DNA of 64,000 nucleotides from Solea solea (Eukaryota; Chordata; Actinopteri; Pleuronectiformes; Soleidae): the NCBI RefSeq assembly GCF_958295425.1, contig NC_081153.1:15839001-15903000 (forward strand), read 5' to 3'. A model generated the notes under the pieces. That model searched no databases. It was not told where the DNA came from and worked only from the letters and a program-made list of their open reading frames with translations. This document shows, one piece after another, positions 40,901 through 51,390 of the stretch (its first letter is position 1; each line of letters starts with the position of its first letter). The position numbers and the translations under genes were made by a program.

Positions 40901-43819
40901 TTGCCTTTTCAATCATCTTGAACCACTCTGACCATTTTCCCTGTAAAGCCAAGTGACGGTTGTGTGCAAAAATCCCTGCAGAGCCACAGATTTGTGGAAT
41001 GCTCAGAGCAGACTGTCTGGCACCGACTACAATGCCATTAAATGATCTTTCTTCTCCATTGTGATGCTCAGTTTGAACTTCACCACCATGTCCACATGCC
41101 CACATGTAGTTGCTGACCTGTTTGGCTGATTAGAGATTTGAGTTTACAAGCATGTGAACAGGTTTGTCCAGTGGATTGGTCAGTGAGTGGATATAAACAG
41201 TCTCAGAGGAGCAGTACTTATCTAATACTGTCCACACACACACACACACAATCACTGGCTCTAGTCCCAGGCCTCTGACAGGCATTGTTGGCGAACAGAT
41301 CATCCATCCATCCATCCATCCATCAGCACAGCCTGCAGCGACTTTATACAGCTGTTGATGTATAAAAAGACACATTTCAGTTTCAAGGGGAGGTTGTTAG
41401 TGTCACTTGTTATTCTACACATACTTAAATAAAGTGTCAGCTCTTTAAACACAATGTTTCCTTTATACCTAACGGATCTTAATCCTGAAAGAGCGCTAAT
41501 CATTACCTGAAAAGGACTCCATGATGTCGTCAGTGAAATGAAACGACTCCCCGTTGAAAGTAAGCCCAAATTAGCATTGACTGCACAAAAGGGAACGGGG
41601 TGACCAATCATGCACGACTAACACTTAACGCCAAGATTTTGCAGTGTGCTTCTGTGAGGCAGGCTGTGAGAAATTGACTCATTTAGTCAAAGCTGAAGCA
41701 TAAGCTGAATCCTGGAGAGCTGAATTGGCCTCGATGATGGAGTTTTCTCACTACCTTCTGCACGTTTATGTACCGTATTAAATGCCTTATATGCTTTATA
41801 AGTGTAAACCAGGTTTTTTCAGGTGCAAACCAGTGTATATGGGTGTCTAGTAATGTTCCGTGTTCATCCGGGTGCAAATCTTCACAGTTTAGTCCTCAAA
41901 AATCAGCTTTCTTTCTGCCTCTCTCTGGTCAAACACCAGCTGCTGCTGCTGCTCTGTCACCTTTCTCTCTCCTCCATGTGAAGCATGGGCCTGCATCTCC
42001 GTGTCAGACGTCACTACCAGACCACGACCGCTCACAGCTCCTCTCCCTCAGTCTGGTCTCAGCCTACTTCTTGGTATTTTGTCAAAAACCAGTCATTGGG
42101 CAGCGTTAGCTACAGAAGACGGTGTTCAGTTGCTCTTTAATGACCGTCAGGAGCAAACGTTCATTAGCAGGTTAATGGTACTCTGCTCCTATATGAAATG
42201 ACTGTATAGATAAATTGCACCCAGGTGCACGGTGCACCCACGCACACAAACACGTGTACACACACTCTTACACCCTGACATCAACCCCCTTTTCCTGTGG
42301 GTTCTGCTTCCTGTCCTGCGTCTGTGCAGCACATACGATATCACACATCTCTCTCTCTCTCTCTCTCTGCTGCTGAAGTGTGATGATATTACGAGTCTCA
42401 CGTCATATTGATCCGTCTGCACGAATAAGCTGATTGAACAAGAAGAGCACGACGGTTGTTTCACGTTCTTTGTGCTCTCTTTATTTCCCCTGGGATTTTT
42501 TTTTTTGGTGGGGGGGTAGAACAGTGGAGAGGTGAAGAGAAGGAGAGCAATCAACACTTGTGTTAGTACATGTTTGTGTGTACTATTACCAAAACAAAAA
42601 CAAAAACAAAAACAAACCTGTGAGGGGAAATCTTTGGCTTACGTGATGTTTGCAGGATCAGACGCGAGTAAGACACCAGCAGCAAACTCAGGTAGCTCAC
42701 TTCATGTTTTTTTTCCCCCTGTTAAGCCGTTAAAAGTATGTCGTTTTTATTTTGAAATGTTAAAGTAAGACAGGAAATAGGTTGTTAATATTCCTAAGCC
42801 TTTGTATTTGATGGTATTTCATTTGACATCGCCTCTGGGACTAACAATACAACTGCCTTAGCTCCTATGAATCATCCCCACGTGTGTCAGTATCTGTACG
42901 AGCATAAGAATCATGTCATGCAAGCGTGTAATTGAATGTTGTGCATTGAAGGTATGAACTGTGCAGCTGCAGTATAACAGCTCTGCCTGGAACTAAGAGT
43001 AGAAATGGTTGAATTTAATGATTTTTTGTTTTACACTTAAGTCATCAGTGCAATCATGTCGGCTAAATATGAATGAGTCACTAAAGTAATGTGTGTTATT
43101 TTAAAAGGATGATGATGATGAAGAAAACACCAAGTTCAGTTGTTTTCATTTGAACTTTACTGGCAATCCAATCCAGTCCAACTTTATTTGTAAAGCACTT
43201 TAAAACAACCACAGAGAACCAAAGTGCAGGAAGTACAGAAGAATAAATAGAAGTCACATGGTTCAATGGTGAAGGACGGGTTTACTCTGACAGACAGATA
43301 GATGGGCATACTACAACATCCAAATAAATAGAGAGATAGAGGACAGGGTAATAATGTATTGAGAATAAGAATAGAGATAAAAAAAAGAAAAAGAAAAAGA
43401 AAACAGGATCTAGCTCTATTGTTGTTGTCTGTCCACAAGCTGTATATTATAGCCAAACACACTGGCTGACCCCTCTCTTCCTTTCTCTGCCTGTGTCCCC
43501 TGATACTAACCCTGCACAATTTGAACAAAGCTTCCCCCAAGGTCCATAATCTAATAGAGCAGCAACACACACACACACACACACACTAGCCGGCAGTGAG
43601 GGGAGGACGGTGTCAGGATAGAAAGGCAAGAGTGATGGAGAAAAAGATGGGTCGTCAGATTACAGAGATGAATTGACAGCTGAGTGAGGGCTGACACAGA
43701 GATTGTGTGCGTGTGTGTGTGTGTGTGTCTGTTGGTGTGAGCTCTACTGGGACCTCATTGTTCTCTCAGTCTGCTATGAGCCCCTTTAGGGCCCAGTCTA
43801 TTTATCAGGACTCCAGTGT

Positions 43820-43859
<40 letters not shown>

Positions 43860-46800
43860 AGACACAATTAACACTCTGCAGGCAGTGGATTTTGGATATT
43901 GATTTTTTTATTTTTTATTTTTTTGGAATGTGATTTTTGCAGGGAAGATAAAGTTCAGTAGCAGTAAGAAGAAAAGCACATTTACAGGGATATCGTTACA
44001 GGAAAGGCAAAGCAGGCGGTTGCCTGAGGCTCTTGAGATGAGAGTGGGACCTCCAGAAGCCCCACTTCATTAGTCCACAGCAATTTTGCGAGAGCACACT
44101 TACATTTTATGATCTGCTACAGGATAATGACACTAACTGGGTCTGATGTCACTAGCTTACTTTGGTTTGATTCAAAGTAAGAGCCTGTGGGTCCCTTTTG
44201 CCAAGTTTCTTTGAAGGAATGTTTCAGTACCACTATATCCATCTGCACCTTTGAAACCTAAAACACTGACGGTCACTTGAAACTTTTTTTGTGTCGTGGC
44301 CCGGCTCTCGCCACACTAGTTAGTGCCAGCGTGTTGTTGCATATAATGTTGTCGTCTATCAGAGGGAGGCGAGTGATCTAAAGAGACAGGCTGTCCGAGA
44401 CTCCAGGCTTTAGTCGTGACAAGACACACAAGCACCAGTGCTCTCACACACACACACACACACACACACACTAACTCACCGTCTCTGTCCGCAGGGTCAT
44501 GTTTTCTTTCACCCTTCTTTCCGCCCACTGCCTCTGCCTGGGCCAATCAGAATCCAGTAAATGCCATGTCAAGGCCATGTGTGCCTTAAAACAAAAAAAA
44601 GAAGAAGCCACTCAGCAAAAGGAAACGTGTCTTTTTATATTTAACTGCAAAACAACTGCATGCTTTTCATGAACACTCAGCTTCTAAGACATATTGTGAG
44701 GCTTACGAGGGGCAAACACGGTGACTATGTGTACTTCAATGAATTAAAGAATAAAACCAAACACAGCAGCAGTGACAGAGATAAACTGTCCCCAACTGAC
44801 CTGTTGAAGTCGTTTCAAAGCAGCAGCCGATGAGGCTCGGTTTACTGAAGTGTGTGCAGCAGAGGTCAGCGAGCACGTGTGTTTTCCTCCTGTGCAACAC
44901 ACAAGAGATAGTCGTGAGTTACTGAGGGATGAGCGAATCAAGGAATATGTGCATACAGTGCATGAGCATTAAGATCAACACTGTTGTGCATTTGGATTAA
45001 TAAGTACATTAGATTGATTCAACTGGAGTTTCCATTTATCGCAGTACAGCCTGGAACACTTTTGTCAAAGTTAAACCATGTATTGCAACGAAGCTGAAAC
45101 AGAGTTTCATATGACTACCATGTCCTGCATGAACTATAAAGCAATAAAGCGTGTTATTCTTTCCTTTATTTTCCTGCCGCTTACAGAAAGAAAAAAAACA
45201 ATTGTGCAGATTTAGCTACCCGTTGAGCCACATAAATCCTTTCTAAACTTGAGGGTTCTCATTTTATTGTTGAAATAACTGTCGGTTTAGCGGAAATTCA
45301 AGTTGATTTGATTTCACATTTACTGAGTGTGCGTGTGCAAGGTTTCACCGACTATGTTTTCTCACTTTAACTCTAAAACTACACTTTTAAGACAGAAAAA
45401 TGGGGATTATGTAGCAAAAAAAACACTTAATACACTTAATAAATAAGTTAATCATACTTGAGATTCGTACCCCAGCTTTGTGTCCTCCGTCTTTTACCTT
45501 TTAGCATGAATATCACTTGTGGTCAGATGGTCAGTGTGGTGAGACTGCTTTACACAAAAAAAAAAACAAACCCATGTGTTGTGTGTTGTAGTGGAGCTGG
45601 ATGCAGAGCACCCACAGAGAGTCCCTGGGGCAGAGCAGGGAGTGGTCCCACCTCCACAGGTCAAGCTGAAAGAGAGGCAGAAGTTCTTCGAGGAGGCTTT
45701 CCAGCAAGACATGGAACAGTACTTGTCCACCGGCTACCTGCAGATTGCTGAGAGGAGAGGTGAGAAGGAGGAGAGGGGATTTCAGAGGTTCTTCTTAATG
45801 CTCTTTTTTTCCCCATTTCTTGTGGTTCTTTGCCTGCAGAGGAGAAACAGAGAAGACTGAGGTTCAGTATCTGTAACTTCTTCAGTGATGAAGCCAAAGC
45901 CATCCGGCATTCAAACTAATGAATTCCAAACTCCTGATACGATCAACCTGAACCTTCACACTTCAAGTGGCGTATCACAAGATTGAGCCATAATGGCTTT
46001 CTGCAGTGAGACAGTCTGAGTGCCTGACACTAAACACACAAGCAGAGCCATTACTTTGAAAAACGCCACCGTGCCGTAACCAGTGTATTTCCATACAGAT
46101 GTATTTTTCTCCCACTGGGAGTGCAGATGAACTGTGCTGCAGTTGAATCCATGCATTACTGCCAAAAATCTGTTGCTGGAGTATCCAAATGATGCATTGA
46201 AAAGAAGGAGTGCTGGGGAAATATCACCCACACTAAGTTTGTGATGGGATTTCTCTTCTTCATCTATCTTTCTTCCATTGGGAGGAGTGTGGAGCGGCGA
46301 GGAAGGAGGAGAGAGAGGGGAGAGATTTGTGATTTCATTGTCCCTGGACAGTTCGCCAGTCCATCACAGGGACACATAGAGACAAACAACCATCCACTCT
46401 CACATTTACGGTCAATTTAGAGTGTCCAATTTACCTAATTCCCATATTGCATGTATTTGGATTATGGGAAGAAACCGGAGAACCCAGAGACAACACACGA
46501 CAAAAACTATCACCAAAGCACAAAATGAGGTATGGTTAATGAAACAGTCGAGCTTTATATGTGTGGCCACCATCCAGCCGTAGTAAAAAAAAAAAAAAGA
46601 AGAGAAGATTTCTGCATTTCAACTTAACACGTCTAAATATGTGATTCACAGTGGAGAGGCAAATGTGGGATGCGGAACAAAAATCCACAGCAGATGCATT
46701 TGAATCGCGAGGTCTAATTGCCATAAGAGTGTATGTAATTATTTACAGAGGTGGCTCACATTATCATTGTGGTGAAACACGTCTGGAAATAAGCATTCCG

Positions 46801-47611
46801 TGGGAATTTCCGCTCAATAGCGAGGCTGCAACACTGAGCTGAAGAACTGAAAAGGAGACAGAGGATAACAGGAAAGGGGACGCGTAAGAGAAAAAAAGAG
46901 AAAGGGTTATGGAAGGCGTAAGCTGACAAAGGCTAGTTTCAAGGGTGTTATACACACGTGCTCTATATATATATATATATACACACAATATGGTAAGATA
47001 CATTTTCTGTGCAAGCAGGGGAATCTTTTAGCCAAAGAAGATCAGTCACATGGAAACAATGTTCTCAGTGCAGTGCTTCCTGAATGACCTTCAAACTCAA
47101 ACACAACCATAGACTTTGTACATATGTGTTTATTTCTGCTCATGTGCTGGAAACATTGCTCCATTTGGGACAAAAAAAGTGAAGCGACATCCTCCATACT
47201 ATGTCTCCCCCCCCCCCATCCACCCCCCGCCGAGTCTGTGCAGCTGCTCCTATGTGATAGTCAGTGCACAACTGACAGGAGAGCTGTGGAAATGCACACG
47301 AGAAGAGGATGCTCATACCGGGAAGTCATTAGCGAACATTATACCCCAGTTTCTCTCAGACGTGTCACAGAGAAACGCCACAGCTGTCTCCGCGCCGAAC
47401 CAGAGGGAAGGAGAGAAAAGTGTTAAGTGATTTCCAACTCCGTCGTTTCATTCATTCACGTTTTTGCAAAACTGTGTCAAATGTGTGGACATTCAGATGT
47501 AATGCATCTGAAAACAACATATTATTATGTATTATGACCACAAGTCAATGTTGATGATGTGTGTTGCTATTTTATGGACATGGAGATTTCTGATGTCCAT
47601 GGGAAATAATA

Positions 47612-47656
<45 letters not shown>

Positions 47657-48081
47657 TATCTTTCTTAACTCTTTATTCTGCTCTCCTTCCCTCGTGCTGC
47701 CCTCATTTGCTCTCCTCATTTCCTTGAGGTACAGTAGCCAATGGCATCTTTTCTCACTGCTAAATGTCCCGGCCAATCATCACGCTTCTTCTTCCTGCCA
47801 CCTTTGCCCCACCCCCATCACATGCCCCTCCTCCCTCCACTGCACTGACCGACTGTTTGTAAAGCATGTAGCACATCATGACCGTGGACAGAGGGAGATT
47901 GTCCTCTTGCAAGGTGGTGAATCCAGGACTTGTAGTAGACCATATATATGAGCTGGTGTGACAGTCACAGAAAACAGAAACATGCATATTGAGTCACACT
48001 GTTTTGCACATTATATGTCAGAAACATCATAGTGGTAACACAAAATGAAATACAATGACTGTAATGTTGAATATAACATTA

Positions 48082-48123
<42 letters not shown>

Positions 48124-49334
48124 CATATGTTGTGTCATTTACTGAACAGACTTTTAGTGGACCCTGTGGGTCAACGTCGGCATTATTAAAGGTCCAGTGT
48201 GTAAGATTAAGCTGCAGTTATAACCTGAAATGTATGCACTGTTGTTTTCATTACCACAGAGTGAACTCTTCATTGTCTTAATGCAATGCTCACCGTGTCC
48301 ATATGTACACTGGAAGATAGTTGGTTTGCTCTCATGCAAAAAGATACTTCAGAGGTAATAAGATCACGTCATATAAAATGGGTGTCATCCATCCTTTGTC
48401 ATGTCATTGCTAAACGAGGGCAACATAGTGACTATTCTTTCATTGTACATGTTGGCCTGCTGGTATTTAATATATCTTATATATAACCCTTTAAAACCGA
48501 GCGCATCACAGACGCCGCGTTTGCACACGCACGCTTTGCATCACTGTGGTTACATGACGTTTTGTGCCATCAGAAAGCGGGAGAATCAGAGAGGAGTGAG
48601 CGTACATAGTTTCAAATCTTTGGCCTGTTTTTGCACATTGAGAGACTCAAAAATTTTTATTGTAAATAATAATTTTATACTGTTTTCAAATTTCAAATTT
48701 AACATGCAAAATTGGTTGTTCATGTACAACAAATAAACCTTTTTGTTTTTCTTCAGTTTAAATTGTTAAAACAGTATTTTAACATGCAGTAAGCCAACTG
48801 CCAGATATTATTCTGGAAAAATGTCAAAAAGCACTTACTCACAGGACATGTTCTGGTCCTTTTATGGTTAAAATAAGCACAAAAAGGTGTTATTATTAAA
48901 GGGTTAATGATATTGCCGGTCTTCATACACAGCTTCCTGACACCTGCAAATCCATAGTTTGTGTTAATGGTAAGCACAGTGTTCCATGTACATACGCTTG
49001 CCCATTTCAAATGCCATCCACCTTCAGCCCATTTGCTGTTTTGTTAATTAATCGAATAAAAATAAAAATAAAAAACAAAAGCACCTTTCTTCCTGGACTC
49101 AGCCCCCTTGCAGCTGTTCTTTGAAGGCTCCCGTCTTGCTTGTGGTTAATAAATTGTTGTTCCGTGTTGTATTCAGAGCCGTTAGGAAGCATGTCGTCCA
49201 TGGAGGTGAACGTGGACATGCTGGAGCAGATGGACCTAATGGACATGTCTGACCACGAGGCCCTGGATGTGTTTCTTCACTCGGGGGCAGAGGACAACAG
49301 CGCCGCCTCACCGGTCACAGGTACAGGAACAGAC

Positions 49335-49370
<36 letters not shown>

Positions 49371-50937
49371 TTAATTAGTCACAGGAAAAAAAATGTGCTG
49401 AAACACGAATATGTGACTCAAGATTGACACACACACTGTTGTGACACCAACGCCATCTGTCAACATCTGCTTTGAAAACATGTTGTTACGGCCATCAAGC
49501 AACAGCCTGGTTTTTAATGATGATGAAGTAAATCTCAGGCAACTGTACGGAAGAGTATTAGGGCAGAATTGTGAGATTAAAGTTAGAATTCTGAATTCTG
49601 AGATTAAAGTAAAAATCTGAATTCTGAGATTAATGTCGAAGTCAGAATTCTGAGATTAAAGTTAGAATTCTGAGATTAAGTCGAAGTCAGAATTCTGATA
49701 TAAAAGTCAAAATCAGAATTGTGATATTAAAGTAAGAATTCTGAGATTAAAGTTAGAATTGTGATATTAAAGTTAGAATTCTGAGATTAAAGTTAGAATT
49801 CTGATATTAAAGTTAGAATTGTGATATTAAAGTTAGAATTGTGATATTAAAGTTAGAATTCTGAGATTAAAGTTAGAATTCTGATATTAAAATTAGAATT
49901 CTGAGATTAAAGTTAGAATTCTGAGATTAAAGTAAAAGTAAGATATCTGAGATTAAAGTTAGAATTCTGAGATTAAAGTAAAAGTAAGAATTCTGAGATT
50001 AAAGTTAGAATTCTGAGATTAAAGTCAAAGTCAGATCAGAATTCTAAGATTAAAGTTAGAATTCTGATATTAAAATTAGAATTCTGAGATTAAAGTTAGA
50101 ATTCTGAGATTAAAGTCAAAGTCAGATCAGAATTCTAAGATTAAAGTTAGAATTCTGATATTAAAATTAGAATTCTGAGATTAAAGTTAGAATTCTGAGA
50201 TTAAAGTAAAAGTAATATATGAGATTAAAGTTAGAATTCTGAGATTAAAGTCAAAGTCAGATCAGAATTCTGAGATTTCTGACTTCATGCAGTTTTATTA
50301 TTTCTTTTTTACATGTGATCCTAATAGTCTTCCATACAACTGAGCTTGGACAATTTTTTTTAGCAAATTCGAACAAATCCCTCCATTACTGTGACCTGGA
50401 ATCCAGATATTTTTTGCAGTTGCTGCCTGAGATAGCAAATAAATAATGAATAATAATAAATTATTGAATCGTATGGGTTGTTTTTTTCTTTAAGAAAGGG
50501 GTACAATTCCCAATTGACTTGTGTTGGTTTATAAAATGAGGTTCTCACTGTTCTCACCCAAGAGCGTTGTGAACTATCTCCTCTTTCACTCAGGGCCAGA
50601 TGTGGAGTCTTTCACCACAGAGATCACTCTCCAGGTTCCCACGCAGGCCGAGCTTCGCCACAAGCTTTCTTCCCTTTCGTCCACCTGCACCGACTCGGCC
50701 AGCCAGGACACGGAGGCCGGGGAGGAAGAGGAGGAGGGGGAGGATGAGGAGGAGCAGTCCGAACAGGGAGGAGATGGCGTTGGAGGACCAGGGCGAGGAG
50801 GACGAAGGAGAGGGCCACCAGTGGTCGTGACCCTGGATGAGGAGGAGGTGCACGCAGACACGGCGTTGGTGGACAGGGTGGACCATGAGGACCAGGCGAG
50901 CACAGACTGCTGTGAGGAGAGCAGGTTGAAGGTTTGA
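29346..50937 (+). CDS. Dysbindin (dystrobrevin-binding protein 1), gene-level entry
   Basis: Exons 29346-29391 (candidate), 45592-45759, 49177-49320 and 50594-50937 total 702 bp (233 residues plus stop), with all junctions phase-compatible. Dysbindin is a subunit of the BLOC-1 complex that sorts cargo from endosomes to lysosome-related organelles and acts at synapses. Identity comes from the near-perfect [20 protein letters not shown] block, [11 protein letters not shown], then [19 protein letters not shown], the hallmark of the dysbindin family. Human dysbindin has about 351 residues with an N-terminal coiled coil. I found none of the coiled-coil exons in this window, so this copy is either a short form or has further exons to the left. 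Its stop faces the JARID2 stop about 5.8 kb away in convergent orientation, the arrangement in other vertebrates. It could be a genome-duplication paralogue rather than the full-length orthologue. Confidence 0.85.
29602..29632. repeat. (GT)n microsatellite
   Basis: About 30 bp of uninterrupted GT, about 210 bp after the candidate first-exon donor. Confidence 0.95.
30141..30172. repeat. (CA)n microsatellite
   Basis: About 32 bp of uninterrupted CA. Confidence 0.95.
33656..34125 (+). mobile_element. MITE with AACCCTTTAA / AGGGTT ends, full-length copy
   Basis: Starts AACCCTTTAACACC and ends GTCACAGGGTTAA. The interior (CATAAAAGGGCCAGAAAATG, TCCTGTGAGTAAGTGC, AATATCTGGCAGTTG, CATGTTAAATTTGAAATTTG) matches the inverted copy at 48486-48907. 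About 470 bp, no open frame. A TTAA at the right border and CCCTTT ends are compatible with a piggyBac-type non-autonomous element, but the left border reads ATAA, so the superfamily is only a guess. Confidence 0.65.
34948..34988. repeat. (AT)n microsatellite
   Basis: AT/GTAT dinucleotide tract of about 40 bp with two GT interruptions. Confidence 0.9.
38157..38183. repeat. Short perfect hairpin
   Basis: AACCCTGATT and AATCAGGGTT form 10-bp arms around a 7-nt loop (CAACTGA). No gene context that would make it a terminator or RNA gene; noted only as structure. Confidence 0.8.
40056..40080. repeat. (TG)n microsatellite
   Basis: TG repeat of about 25 bp in the dysbindin intron. Confidence 0.9.
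40805..41165 (-). mobile_element. Decayed Tc1-like DNA transposon remnant
   Basis: The + strand left edge reads CACTTTATTAGGTACACGGG, the typical terminus of a widespread teleost Tc1-type repeat. The other end, read on the minus strand, gives CTCTAATCAGCCAAACAGG. On the minus strand a damaged open frame (40851-41105) contains [20 protein letters not shown], a worn version of the helix-turn-helix N-terminus of Tc1-like transposases. The catalytic DDE part is absent and the frame is not expected to work. Family assignment rests on memory of the repeat's end sequence. Confidence 0.65.
41300..41324. repeat. (CATC)n microsatellite
   Basis: Tandem ATCC/CATC tetranucleotide, about six copies. Confidence 0.9.
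43165..43236. repeat. Probable dispersed-repeat fragment
   Basis: CCAACTTTATTTGTAAAGCA followed by CTTTAAAACAACCACAGAGA and CCAAAGTGCAGG resembles a motif that recurs throughout teleost genomes as the end of a retroelement. No other copy in this window confirms it, so the call is tentative. Confidence 0.4.
43829..43858. repeat. (TG)n microsatellite
   Basis: About 30 bp of TG preceded by shorter interrupted TG tracts. Confidence 0.95.
44443..44472. repeat. (CA)n microsatellite
   Basis: CA repeat of about 28 bp in the dysbindin intron. Confidence 0.9.
45592..45759 (+). CDS. Dysbindin exon: end of coiled coil and start of dysbindin-family block
   Basis: Acceptor TGTGTTGTAG, donor GAGAG|GTGAGA; starts with two bases of a split codon and ends with one (phase 1). 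Encodes [23 protein letters not shown], then [20 protein letters not shown] and [12 protein letters not shown]. From the KLKERQ motif on it is essentially the mammalian sequence. Before that, the segment that is coiled coil in mammalian dysbindin is diverged and has gained prolines ([13 protein letters not shown]), so helix would be broken here. The acceptor's pyrimidine tract is weak and G-rich. Confidence 0.93.
45840..45919 (+). CDS. Candidate alternative terminal exon of dysbindin
   Basis: A strong acceptor (CTTTTTTTCCCCATTTCTTG then CTTTGCCTGCAG) lies only 80 bp after the donor of the preceding dysbindin exon. Joined to that exon's phase-1 base it reads in frame for 26 codons beginning [12 protein letters not shown] and continuing [14 protein letters not shown], then TAA at 45917-45919. 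The alternative product would end about 26-27 residues after IAERR and lose the conserved [12 protein letters not shown] segment and acidic tail. I do not recognise the peptide, and no AATAAA was seen shortly downstream, so transcript evidence is lacking. Confidence 0.4.
46342..46492 (-). mobile_element. Fragment of the same SINE family as at 24581
   Basis: Read on the minus strand it contains GGTAAATTGGACACTC, GAGTGGATGGTTGTTTGTCT and GATGGACTGGCGAACTGTCC, matching the body of the SINE in the satellite but lacking the tRNA head and the tail. No target-site duplication seen. Lies in the dysbindin intron. Confidence 0.8.
47620..47656. repeat. (CT)n / (CTAT)n microsatellite
   Basis: CT repeat passing into CTAT copies. 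Confidence 0.9.
48086..48122. repeat. (AT)n microsatellite
   Basis: About 36 bp AT tract. Confidence 0.95.
48486..48907 (-). mobile_element. MITE with AACCCTTTAA / TTAAAGGGTT ends, inverted copy
   Basis: Plus-strand ends AACCCTTTAAAACC and TTAAAGGGTTAA are inverted repeats of each other. The minus-strand interior (CATAAAAGGACCAGAACATG, TCCTGTGAGTAAGTGC, CATGTTAAATTTGAAATTTG) matches the copy at 33656. About 420 bp, without coding capacity. Located in the dysbindin intron about 270 bp before the next exon. Confidence 0.7.
49177..49320 (+). CDS. Dysbindin exon: conserved dysbindin-family segment
   Basis: Acceptor GTATTCAG, donor GTCACAG|GTACAG; phase 1 at both ends. Completes E and encodes [20 protein letters not shown], then [16 protein letters not shown] and [11 protein letters not shown]. 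This is the most conserved dysbindin/DBNDD-family segment. The donor is followed within 20 bp by a long CA repeat. Confidence 0.96.
49337..49369. repeat. (CA)n microsatellite next to a splice donor
   Basis: About 33 bp of AC/CA beginning 17 bp after the dysbindin exon donor at 49320. Confidence 0.95.
49555..50278. repeat. 20-bp minisatellite in the last dysbindin intron
   Basis: Tandem unit AGAATTCTGAGATTAAAGTT with variants (GTGATATT, CTGATATT, AAAGTAAAAGTAAG, AAAGTCAAAGTCAGATCAG). Most units carry the palindrome AGAATTCT. About 700 bp. Short higher-order blocks with the CAAAGTCAGATC variant recur at about 50023-50045, 50115-50138 and 50249-50270. Confidence 0.95.
50594..50937 (+). CDS. Dysbindin last exon: acidic C-terminal tail
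   Basis: Acceptor CTTTCACTCAG, first two bases complete a Gly codon, stop at 50935-50937. Encodes [40 protein letters not shown], then an acidic run [15 protein letters not shown], a Gly/Arg-rich stretch [13 protein letters not shown], and the conserved [17 protein letters not shown]. Mammalian dysbindin has the flanking EITLQVP, STCTDSA and DEEEVQVDTAL motifs, but I recall no comparable E-rich plus GR-rich insertion between them. The GAG/GAA-rich DNA creates long shadow frames on the opposite strand that I do not regard as genes. Confidence 0.95.
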
Positions 50938-51390
50938 GAAGAGAACTGGGCTGGATTTTTAACACAAACACACAAAGCTGCCAAATCAGATAGATATATA
51001 ACAACACTGGCTTTACTTTCTCTCCAATCGACGCATCCCTTTTATATAAATCATATGAAAGAAATACGATGAGGCTGCACTAACTGCCACATGACCTTGC
51101 CTTGTAAGACTACAGAGTTTTTACAGTACAGTCACAATAAGGTATTGGTATGGTGATCATTTTGTAATAAGGAAGTTATATTATGGTAAAACAGTCGTCT
51201 ATAGTAAATAAGGTTGGTAATAACAATGGAAAATGTGTGCGGGACATAAAGGAGGATGGATTTCAACTTTTTTCACAAACATTTTCATGTATCTATTCTA
51301 TTTCTATTATCTAAACATTTCTTTGGTATGACTTGAATGTTCACACTGTGGGGGTTTAAAAAAAGCATTAGAATAAAGTGGTATTACCAT
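50938..51390 (+). other. Probable dysbindin 3' untranslated region
   Basis: Sequence after the stop codon, AT-rich without open frame. An AATAAA at 51372-51377 is the first good polyadenylation signal seen, so cleavage shortly after is likely. Longer forms are possible. Confidence 0.4.

Larger units (their letters stand above)
29392..45591 (+). other. Large intron preceding the dysbindin family block
   Basis: About 16.2 kb between the candidate first exon and the first recognisable dysbindin exon. I searched by eye for the coiled-coil exons of full-length dysbindin (upstream of the ELDAEH segment) and saw none. Content is microsatellites, an inverted-repeat element at 33656-34125, a Tc1-like remnant at 40805-41165 and a dispersed-repeat fragment near 43165. 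The longest open frame here (36718-37263) has no family resemblance and no exon borders. If the first exon call is wrong, this is intron or upstream sequence. Confidence 0.45.

Noticed and set aside
50586..51007. Long minus-strand open frames opposite the last dysbindin exon
   Set aside because: They mirror the GC-rich, purine-rich coding exon on the other strand; proline/serine-rich translations are low complexity and lack any family signal.
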